Assembly (NCBI GenBank): GCA_019739295.1
Contig: JAHHDV010000003.1
Coordinates: 1 to 64,000 of the forward strand
Direction: 5' to 3'
Origin: Taibaiella sp.
GTDB taxonomy: Bacteria > Bacteroidota > Bacteroidia > Chitinophagales > Chitinophagaceae
DNA: 64,000 nucleotides
A model generated the notes under the pieces. It was not told the origin of the DNA, did no database searches, and was given only the letters and a program-made list of their open reading frames with translations. Of the stretch, positions 55,588 to 64,000 are shown in pieces. Each line of letters opens with the position of its first letter. The first letter of the stretch is position 1. The translations under genes and the position numbers were made by a program.

Positions 55588-55784
55588 CTTATAAAAAAGG
55601 AGCGTAAAAATAATAAAATAATACGATGTACCATAATATGCTTTTAAATTGGTAATAATTTAGTTATTATTCTATTTGCCGAAAAAACATATATGATTTA
55701 CCGAATTTAAAAAATCATTAAACCCTTATTTACTAAATTCGTCTATGAGTTGTTCGTTCACCAAACCGGGCAATTTTTACCGAA

Positions 55785-56099
55785 ATGAAGATGAAAAGCA
55801 AAATCAACCAGGTTGGGGCTGCATACCATGTGCTGAAAAACAGGAAGACATTGTGGGGAATGCTAAAAGACGTAAAAGCGGGGAAACATAAACTAAGTGC
55901 ATTCACTTATGTTTCCGTTTTTCTTTGCTTACTGTATACCTTTTCCCCTATAGATATCCTTCCTGACTTCATACCGGTCCTGGGATGGGTAGATGATGGG
56001 GCAGTATGGATATTACTGTTCCGGCAGTTCAAAAAGGAATTGAACAACTACAATGAAAGCTTAGCCAGGAATGCAGACTGGAAAATGGTGAAACCCTGA
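55785..56099 (+). CDS. DUF1232 (YkvA-like) membrane protein
   Basis: The 104-residue product carries the DUF1232 signature FSPIDILPDFIPVLGWVDD around residues 52-70, with a membrane segment just before it (TYVSVFLCLLYTFS) and a second hydrophobic part (AVWILLFRQFKKEL). The function of DUF1232 is unknown. It stands alone between divergent and convergent neighbours and ends before a hairpin at 56119. Confidence 0.85.
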   Translation: MKMKSKINQVGAAYHVLKNRKTLWGMLKDVKAGKHKLSAFTYVSVFLCLLYTFSPIDILPDFIPVLGWVDDGAVWILLFRQFKKELNNYNESLARNADWKMVKP

Positions 56100-56118
56100 C
56101 CGGATACAAGCAAAAACA

Positions 56119-56154
56119 ACAAACGGCTGACCTTATTTTTGGTCAGCCGTTTGT
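56119..56154. terminator. Hairpin terminator between DUF1232 gene and ugd
   Basis: ACAAACGGCTGACC pairs with GGTCAGCCGTTTGT, a 14 bp stem with an 8-base loop. On the minus strand a T-rich stretch follows, fitting the end of ugd; it could also stop the DUF1232 gene. Confidence 0.8.
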
Positions 56155-56233
56155 ATTGGATCCATCAATGCGTGCAAAAAAAATCATTGTAAACAAATAC
56201 TTGTGGACATATTGGTTTTGATGCGCTTATATA

Positions 56234-57548
56234 TTATCTTCCGATCCCGAAATAATCAAACCCTTTGGATTTCAGCAAGGAGCGCTTATAGATATTCCTT
56301 CCGTCGAAAACTGCTGCTCCTTTCATCCCGTTCCTGATGCGGTCCCAGTCAGGAAGCCTGAATTCATTCCACTCCGTGACTACGGTGACGGCATCCGCAT
56401 CCTGTACCGTATGATAGATATCCCGGGCAAAACTGATTTGTTCTCCCAATATGGACTTTGCCATTTCCATAGCTGCAGGATCAAAAGCGGTAATCTCTGC
56501 CCCTGCCTCCAGCAGTTGCTGAATCAGGACCAAAGAGGGCGCTTCCCGCATATCATCTGTATTAGGCTTGAAGGAGAGTCCCCATAATGCTATTCTTTTC
56601 CCTTTGAGGTCAAAATTGAAATAGGCCCTTATCTTTTCAAACAGTCTTTGCTTCTGCCTGTTGTTGACATCTTCCACTGCTTCGAGAAGGGCAAAATCAT
56701 ACTCCAGGTCCTGGGCGGTTTTGATCAGGGCCTTTACATCCTTGGGGAAGCAGGACCCGCCATACCCCACTCCGGAATACAGGAACCTGTCTCCTATCCG
56801 GGGATCTGTACTGATACCTTTTCCTTACTTCATTGACATCCGCTCCCAACAGTTCACAGAGATTGGCAATATCATTCATAAACGAGATCCTCGTCGCCAG
56901 CATCGTGTTTGCCGCATACTTGGTCAGCTCCGCCGAACGGATATCCATAAAGAGAATCGGGTGACCGTTCAACATAAAAGGCTGGTACAGTAATTCCAAC
57001 GTTTCCTTGGCTTTGGCACTATCTGTCCCGATCACGATACGGTCCGGCTTCATGAAATCCTTGACTGCCACACCTTCTTTCAGGAACTCAGGATTGGAAG
57101 CGATATCAAATTCAATGGCAGCATTTCTTCTTTGCAGCCCTTTCCGGATCTCGTCCCGTACCTTATCCGAGGTACCGACAGGAACTGTGCTTTTGGTGAC
57201 TACTACAGTATAACTTTGGAGGTGTTCACCGATATCGGAGGCTACATTCAACACATATTTCAGGTCAGCGCTACCGTCTTCATCAGGAGGTGTACCCACT
57301 GCAATGAATACAATATTGGCCTGAGTCAATGATTCTGGCAGGCTGGTAGAAAATGCAAGCCTGCCGGATTTCAGGTTGCGCATCACCACTTCTTCTACTC
57401 CCGGCTCGTAAATCGGCATAATGCCTTTTTTAATCTTTTCAATCTTAGATTCATCTATATCGATACAGACTACATTGGACCCGATTTCCGCAAGACAGGC
57501 AGCCGTGACCAGTCCTACATAACCTGCCCCTATTACTACTATTTTCAC
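56234..57548 (-). CDS. ugd: UDP-glucose 6-dehydrogenase, frameshifted
   Basis: Ugd oxidises UDP-glucose twice to UDP-glucuronate for surface polysaccharides. The N-terminus is a Rossmann domain (VVIGAGYVGLVTAACLAEIG), followed by KSTVPVGTS and SNPEFLKEGVAVKDF, and the catalytic Cys lies in GVGYGGSCFPKDVKALIKT. The C-terminal domain reads RIALWGLSFKPNTDDMREAP. Removing one base from the run at 56819-56822 joins VNEVRKGISTDPRIGDRFLY and gives 437 residues, the family length. Confidence 0.93.
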
Positions 57549-57646
57549 TTATTTACAAGTTTAAGGTTTCAAAATTAGTAAAAAAGAACTTCTTTTAATT
57601 TTAAACCTTTTAAACGGTGAACAATACGGAATATTGTACCTGGTTC

Positions 57647-58411
57647 CTATTCCGAGAATACCATATCCACACTGATCTTTCTCCTGTGCCGGCTTACCCT
57701 GGCCTTTACCCGCCATATTTTATATAAATCGTATGTCACTGTAACGGACAATACAGCTACAATAGCAAAAAAACATCTTGTACTCAAATATCTGGTAGCA
57801 ATAGGCGAATACCAGTCCTCCCGCGATGTAAGACAGCATAATGGCAGCTAAAAGCTTTGCTTTGTCCGTCAGGGCTTTCTTCTGCCTGTATTTTTTTCTT
57901 GAGAAGCATAGATGCCAATACACCCAGGTCCGTAGTAGCTCCTGTAAGGTGCGTGGTTTTTACCTGGAAATTGGAAATGCAGGTGGTCAACCCATTTTGT
58001 AAACCCATGGAGAACAGCAATAAGGAGAGTAAAATTTCAGACTCCAATAATGTCTCATTATAATAATAATTACAGTAGATACCTACGATAAGCAGGCATA
58101 TGATTTCCAAAATCAATGGAATGGAATGAGCCAGGTAAGTGTTGTCCCGGAACAGGGAAATCACCATGTAAGTTGAAATAAAGCTTCCGAAAAAGTATAA
58201 AAACACCCAAAAGCCAACAAGCAAAAACTGCTGCCAGTTACCGGAGGCCAATTCTGTGGAAAGAATAGCAAAATACCCCGTTACGTTTGATGAAAAAGAC
58301 AAAAAATATAATGAAGGAGGCTACATTTACCATGCCTGCTGCCAATGCAGCCAATACCCCTAATTTTATATTATCTCCAAGAGTCCTGTTTGTACTATAT
58401 TTTCTTAACAT
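57647..58411 (-). CDS. DUF1275 (YoaK-like) membrane protein, three frameshifts
   Basis: The pieces make a six-helix membrane protein: VLAALAAGMVNVASFII, then SFSSNVTGYFAILSTELASG, WVFLYFFGSFISTYMVISLF, LLIVGIYCNYYYNETLLESE, QNGLTTCISNFQVKTTHLTG, LLAAIMLSYIAGGLVFAYCY and a last helix FFAIVAVLSVTVTYDLYKIW. NVTGYF and THLTGATTDLG are the two conserved stretches of DUF1275. Removing one base at each of three homopolymers (58301-58306, 57891-57897, 57767-57773) gives 253 residues. The function of the family is unknown. Confidence 0.75.
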
Positions 58412-58413
58412 AA

Positions 58414-58883
58414 CTATTTTCTTTCAAAAGTCAGTTTTGTAATTCCTTTGACCTGTATATCGGTATGAAAATGAAGAACCATCTGATGGGGGCTGAGTTT
58501 CGATATGGTATATCTTTCGCACATGCCATCCTCATGCCTGATCTCCAGTATGTCTCCCCTTCCTTTTATAGACCACCGGGCTGACTTCGTTACCTGGTTT
58601 GTAGAAAAAAGGAATCTGCCGTTTTCCAGGAATTTCCATTCTTCAGCAAAATGAAAAATAACGCCCTCCTGAGCAGGTATTTTATCTGTTTCTGAAATCG
58701 CATTGTCCACAAACTCCATATCATTTTCTGTAATATACCTTCTCATACTTCCATTGCTTTTCTGCCCATTCACCCAGGATGAGCTCTTCATAGTTTTCTA
58801 TCCTTGATATTGTAAATGAATAAATGGCAATCACAGCGGTTACACTCATAAGTATCATCAAAAGCCTTGCTATATTTTTTCAT
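58414..58883 (-). CDS. Membrane-anchored lipocalin-like protein, frameshifted
   Basis: Corrected for two single-base insertions the product is 155 residues: MKNIARLLMILMSVTAVIAI (membrane anchor), then YEELILGEWAEKQWKYEKV, and a beta-rich domain (FHFAEEWKFLENGRFLF, ARWSIKGRGDILEIRHEDG, HQMVLHFHTDIQVKGITKL). The ILGEW start and the ordered strands are typical of Bacteroidota lipocalin-like domains. The ligand is unknown. It lies 2 bases upstream of the DUF1275 gene. Confidence 0.6.
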
Positions 58884-58907
58884 ATTCTGTTTATTTTATT
58901 TATATCT

Positions 58908-59422
58908 TCAGGACATTATGATCTGACCAATTGGGCAGGCATAAAAAATATCAGAAAGTCCTTCCTCCATCTTTTGATCACTGCTATATTTCCATAATAT
59001 TTCCCTGGTCTGCAGACCAGACTTCTTAATAAGCGTCTTTAAGTCAAAACTTCTGTTATCTTTAAAAGAAAACTCATAATCTTTTGCAATCAGGATCTCA
59101 TCTGAAAGACAACCCTTCTATAAAATTTACAAAAGCAGCCTTGTTCCACCCTGTAAAAAAGTTCCCTCCGGATAGCCCCTATCCTGCTATGAAAACTTAT
59201 TTTTTAAGGATATATAATGCTTCTTCAAAGTCCTCATTGCACAGACGATCTAATATTCTTGATTTTTTGTAGAATAATAGGCTGGAGATGGTATCAGACA
59301 GATGGTATCCATGAATAAATGAGATATCATATACCGAATCGGCCTGCTCCTGCAAAAAAGATTTTAAAAATATGCAATGAGGCTACTGAAAAATCTGTTG
59401 GTACAATAATTTTCTTTTTCAT
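58908..59422 (-). CDS. Universal stress protein-like gene, several frameshifts
   Basis: The start MKKKIIVPTDFSVASLHIFK is typical of UspA proteins (beta1 strand and the Asp that contacts ATP). Further pieces are EQADSVYDISFIHGYHLSDT, FYKKSRILDRLCNEDFEEAL and, in another frame, DEILIAKDYEFSFKDNRSFD and the end IFYACPIGQIIMS. It is too broken to show the ATP loop. Given the error rate here it is more likely a damaged consensus than a pseudogene, but I cannot exclude real decay. It lies between the sensor kinase and the lipocalin-like gene, all on the minus strand. Confidence 0.5.
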
Positions 59423-59666
59423 GATAGTTTTGATTTATATTTTATAAAAGCAAAATTATCTGCGCCCTTTTAGAACAGGCTAAGAAGAAAATTAGATTTC
59501 AATTAGATTTTTGAACCAGAAATTAGAAAGGGATTAGAAAGGCTAAAGCTTTCTTAATCCATCCAGATATGACGGTAAAATAACCAGGTCAAAAGAGGAA
59601 TATTGTACGGACTGGCAAATGATCAAGAAGTAACGGTATGTGATCAACCACCTCCCGATTTGTCTA

Positions 59667-61047
59667 TCATCGTGCAGGAAAGGCTAAAGGTAACTTTACT
59701 TTTACCGTTACACCTTTCTGATTCACGGACTGCACATCCAGAGTTCCCTTGTGCATAATAATGATATTTCTTGCCAACGGAAGGCCGATACCGTATCCTT
59801 TATAGGCAGATGTATTCGATGCCCGGAAAAAAGGATCATAAATGTATTGAATCTCGTTGGAAGGTATACCAATTCCCTGATCCTTAATAATGACGACAAT
59901 AGAACTTTCCGTAACACCTACGGAAATAATGACGATGTCATTATCAGAATATTTACAGCCATTGAGTATCAGATTAGTAAAGGCAAGGTGCAGCATCTGG
60001 GCATTGCCGCTTACCTTTAGCTTATATGGATTGTCAGGCAGGAGGTCCAGATCAAATACTACTTTATTATCCCTGTTCAGCTTGTCTACCGTAGACTTTA
60101 CCTCCCACAGGAGTTCGTCCAGTCTTATAATTTCGAACTTCTGCGCTTTACCATCAAAACCGGTCTGTGCCAGCATCAGCAAAGCCTGTGTCTTGCTGTC
60201 CAGCTTTTCTGCTTCTTCCATAATCACCTGAATCGTCTCTATATATTCTTCCCTTGATCTTTCTTTGGAAAGACATACTTCCGACACACCCATAATAGCT
60301 GTGAGCGGTGTCCTTAGCTCATGAGATGCGTTGCTGATAAAATTATTCTGGGTTTCAAATGAAGTCTCCAGCCTGTTGATCATATCATTAAATGTGGTAG
60401 CTAGCTTCAGGAGTTCTATATTATTCTCGGGAAGCTCGAGCCTCAGGTGCAGGTTTTCAGCACTGATCTGCCTGACTTTTTCCGAAATGGTACTTATCGG
60501 TTTAAAGACACTTCTTGAAAGATAAAAGTAAGTAATGACGGAAAACAGGACAATAGAGATAACCGCCAGAAAAGAAACTCTTTTCATATAAGCCTCGATC
60601 CGTTCAGCAACCTGATGTTCCGAAATGGTCAGGTAGACCATATTCCGGTCCCCGGCCTGTGCAATCATAGCAAAATAAAACTGTCCATCCCTGTAACCCT
60701 GGGCCGCTTCATCATCCAATACCCGGACGAGAAAATTCTTGGGCAGGTCAAGTGTATCTTCTATAGCCTGTATATTGAGATCCTCAGAAACCTGAAATCT
60801 GTAATCTCTTTCATTTTCCAGTTTTTTCTGAAAGACCTGTCAATACCTGGCTCAATGCATCTGATTCTTCACGATGCATATCATTATCCAGCTTTATGAG
60901 GATGCCGGTTCTGATTTTAATGGTCTTAAAATAATCTTGCCTGATGAAGTTAGAAGTAGCAATATATACCAGAACGCTGATTAAGGATATAACGAGCGCA
61001 AGCACCCCAAAAATTGTCAATAGTCTCCTGGATTGTCCGAACTTCAT
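59667..61047 (-). CDS. Two-component sensor histidine kinase (HAMP, HisKA), frameshifted
   Basis: An N-terminal helix (LLTIFGVLALVISLISVLVY) and a second helix (FLAVISIVLFSVITYFYL) frame a periplasmic region. The HAMP part (RSVFKPISTISEKVRQISAE) leads to the phosphoacceptor His in NFISNASHELRTPLTAIMGV, then the N box (HLAFTNLILNGCKYSDND), G1 (IIKDQGIGIPSNEI) and G2 (AYKGYGIGLPLARNIIIMHK). One extra base near 60838 breaks the sensor part; removing it joins VFQKKLENERDYRF and gives 459 residues. The ATG at 61047 lies just inside the corrected end of the regulator gene. Confidence 0.85.
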
Positions 61048-61054
61048 ATACACT

Positions 61055-61746
61055 TCAATTTGATGGTCTTAATACATACCCCATACCGATTACAGTATGT
61101 ATCAACTTAGCACTGCCATTATCCAGTTTTTTTCCGCAGGTAATTCACATACACATCCACCACATTAGTGCTTAGGTTAAAATTCAAATCCCAGACATTC
61201 TCTAATATTTGCCCCCTGGAAAGGACCTTTTCTTTATTCTTTAAAAAGTAGAGCAATAACCTGTATTCAGTAGATGTAAGAGATATCCTGCGGCCCTCTC
61301 TTTCTACCGTCTTGGTCGTATTATTAAGGATTAAATCATCTATTTCATATACTTCTTCATCAGAAAACCGTTCCACTGGCAGGGAGCTCTGTCCTTCTCA
61401 AAAGGCTTTTGATCCGGGCTATCAATTCGATAAATTTAAATGGCTTTACAATATAATCATCCCCCCCGCTATTGAGGCCCAGCACCACATTTTCCGATGT
61501 TCCCAAAGCCGTCAGGAATAAAACAGGAACTACTTTATTTACCTTTCTGATCTCTTTACACAAGTTGATACCATTCATGCCTGGCAGCATAATATCCAGA
61601 ATGATCAAATCAAAACTGTGGGACCTGAATAGCTCCAGTCCTGTCTCTCCATCCATAGCGACCGTTAGCATATATCCCTGCTCAGTCAGGCCTTTATTGA
61701 TAAAGGACACGACATGAGCTTCATCTTCCACTAAAAGTATTTTCAT
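61055..61746 (-). CDS. OmpR/PhoB-family response regulator, two frameshifts
   Basis: The receiver reads MKILLVEDEAHVVSFINKGL with the phosphoacceptor Asp in DLIILDIMLPGMNGINLC and the conserved Lys in DDYIVKPFKFIELIARI. The winged-helix effector reads VEREGRRISLTSTEYRLLLY and VLSRGQILENVWDLNFNLST. One extra base near 61377 separates the two domains, and one A too many in 61127-61133 hides the true end (KKLDNGSAKLIHTVIGMGYV). Corrected, it is 229 residues. It is coupled to the downstream kinase gene. The stress-type genes downstream may be its targets, by position only. Confidence 0.88.
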
Positions 61747-61818
61747 TGCTTAGCAAATTGAGTTACAAATATAACCGAAGTATCAACAACATCCATTGCA
61801 GCTCAAACATTCAACTAA

Positions 61819-63210
<1,392 letters not shown>

Positions 63211-63298
63211 TCTGAAGTGTTTGTTGCACAGGAAGCAATCTTACGCCCTGATAAATCGTTCCAGATAAGACTTGGCAAGTCATCATACAGGAAAATCT

Positions 63299-63333
63299 CG
63301 ACGGCAGGAAGCAATCAATGCTTTTTCCGTCGG
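63299..63333 (+). terminator. Possible terminator after eno
   Basis: CGACGG pairs with CCGTCG around an inner stem of GAAGCA and TGCTTT, about 90 bases after the eno stop. The T run lies within rather than after the hairpin, so this is a weak candidate. Confidence 0.35.
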
Positions 63334-63384
63334 GGTTCTTTCATTCTATAGGATATTTTAGATCCCGTCTTGGATAGGATACCC

Positions 63385-63392
63385 TAATTTTG
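63385..63392 (+). promoter_or_regulatory. -7 promoter element of queG
   Basis: TAATTTTG matches TAnnTTTG, 22 bases before the queG ATG. No TTG at the usual -33 distance was seen. Confidence 0.45.
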
Positions 63393-63414
63393 CAGCATTG
63401 ACTGAATTGCAGCA

Positions 63415-64000
63415 ATGATTACCCAAAAGAATACCATACAGTATACGCAACTGATCAAATCCCGGGTTTCTGAACTGGGATTTGAATATTGTGGTATTGC
63501 CAAAGCAGGCTTCCTGGAAGACGATGCCCGGAGACTCGAACAATGGCTCAGCAAAGATTACCATGGCAAGATGGCTTATATGGCTGATCATTTTGAGCTG
63601 AGAACAGATCCTACCCGGCTTGTCCCCGGCGCCAAAAGCGTGATCACCTTATTATATAATTATTATCCTGAGCAGCAGGCTGAAACCGACATAAAAGTTT
63701 CCAAGTATGCCTATGGAGAAGATTATCATGAGATTATCCGGCCGAAGCTCCGGAGCCTGCTCCAGTATATCAGCGAGCATATCGGGCAGGTAAACGGCAG
63801 GGGGTTTGTAGATTCTGCTCCTGTTCTCGAAAGGGCATGGGCACAAAAAAGCGGTCTGGGATGGATCGGAAAGAATGCGCACCTGATTCATAAGCAAACC
63901 GGTTCATTCTTTTTTATTGCTACGTTGATCATTGACCTGGAACTGCAATATGATGATCCGTATGCCAAAGATTATTGCGGTACCTGTACCCGGTGTATAG
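63415..64000 (+). CDS. queG: Epoxyqueuosine reductase, 3' end outside the window
   Basis: QueG reduces epoxyqueuosine to queuosine in tRNA, using cobalamin and two 4Fe-4S clusters. The visible 195 residues include [40 protein letters not shown], the cobalamin-side segment [16 protein letters not shown], the catalytic Asp region [20 protein letters not shown] and [17 protein letters not shown], and the first Cys of the ferredoxin-like domain in [10 protein letters not shown], where the window ends. The ATG at 63415 is placed just after a promoter element. The remaining clusters and the HEAT-like end lie outside. Confidence 0.93.
   Translation, partial: MITQKNTIQYTQLIKSRVSELGFEYCGIAKAGFLEDDARRLEQWLSKDYHGKMAYMADHFELRTDPTRLVPGAKSVITLLYNYYPEQQAETDIKVSKYAYGEDYHEIIRPKLRSLLQYISEHIGQVNGRGFVDSAPVLERAWAQKSGLGWIGKNAHLIHKQTGSFFFIATLIIDLELQYDDPYAKDYCGTCTRCI

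Noticed and set aside
59423..59666. Repeated attaga-like hexamers in the gap before the sensor kinase end.
   Set aside because: The units are few, irregular and AT-rich; they do not form a CRISPR array or a clear iteron set.

Overview
The window comes from a Bacteroidota chromosome, probably a Saprospiria or Chitinophagia relative (the class is my inference). The signs are a fused LpxC-FabZ, a TamL-type lipoprotein of the BamA family, type IX secretion (T9SS) sorting tails, an aerotolerance batB-batC pair, an LytS/LytTR pair, and many TAnnTTTG -7 promoter elements.

The dominant structure is a giant near-perfect inverted repeat. Bases 1 to about 11768 are the reverse complement of 11774 to about 23528, joined by a 5-base spacer centred on 11771. 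Each arm carries, from the centre outwards: groES, groEL, a degraded acetyltransferase-like ORF, a secreted protein of unknown function, prs (PRPP synthetase), ctc (ribosomal protein L25), a T9SS type B surface protein, a LytTR regulator, a LytS-type sensor kinase and an FG-GAP/VCBS surface protein. The left arm runs off the window, carries net extra bases and loses reading frames that the right arm keeps. I read it as a fold-back chimera or assembly artefact; the right arm continues into unique sequence.

From 24 to 64 kb the sequence is unique: the alpha-type ribosomal operon infA-rpmJ-rpsM-rpsK-rpsD-rpoA-rplQ (24.0-28.1 kb, minus); two surface or secreted proteins (28-31.5 kb); aroK, a glycosyltransferase, trmB and a 2OG-Fe(II) oxygenase (31.5-35 kb); an M28-like protein that seems to have lost its metal ligands, an rRNA methyltransferase, tamL and a small barrel protein (35-41 kb); ornithine aminotransferase; a lipid A cluster of HD hydrolase-lpxD-lpxC/fabZ-lpxA-ABC ATPase (43.5-48.8 kb); a minus-strand run of batB-batC-biotin carrier-DUF4476 (48.9-52.2 kb); ispD, a secreted protein, a polyprenol-phosphate glycosyltransferase, an exonuclease, a DUF1232 protein and ugd (52.4-57.5 kb); a membrane/stress/two-component group (57.6-61.7 kb); then eno and the start of queG.

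The whole window carries single-base indels, mostly an extra base in a homopolymer. They break genes that cannot be broken in a living cell (rpoA, rplQ, rpsK, prs). I annotate each such gene across its full span and name the break. Correcting the breaks gives lengths that fit the families (rpoA 330 aa, prs 320 aa, ctc 193 aa). I found no CRISPR array, transposase, tRNA or rRNA, and no convincing undescribed system; the most unusual biology is the apparently inactive M28 homologue and the L17 protein with a helix-hairpin-helix-like tail.
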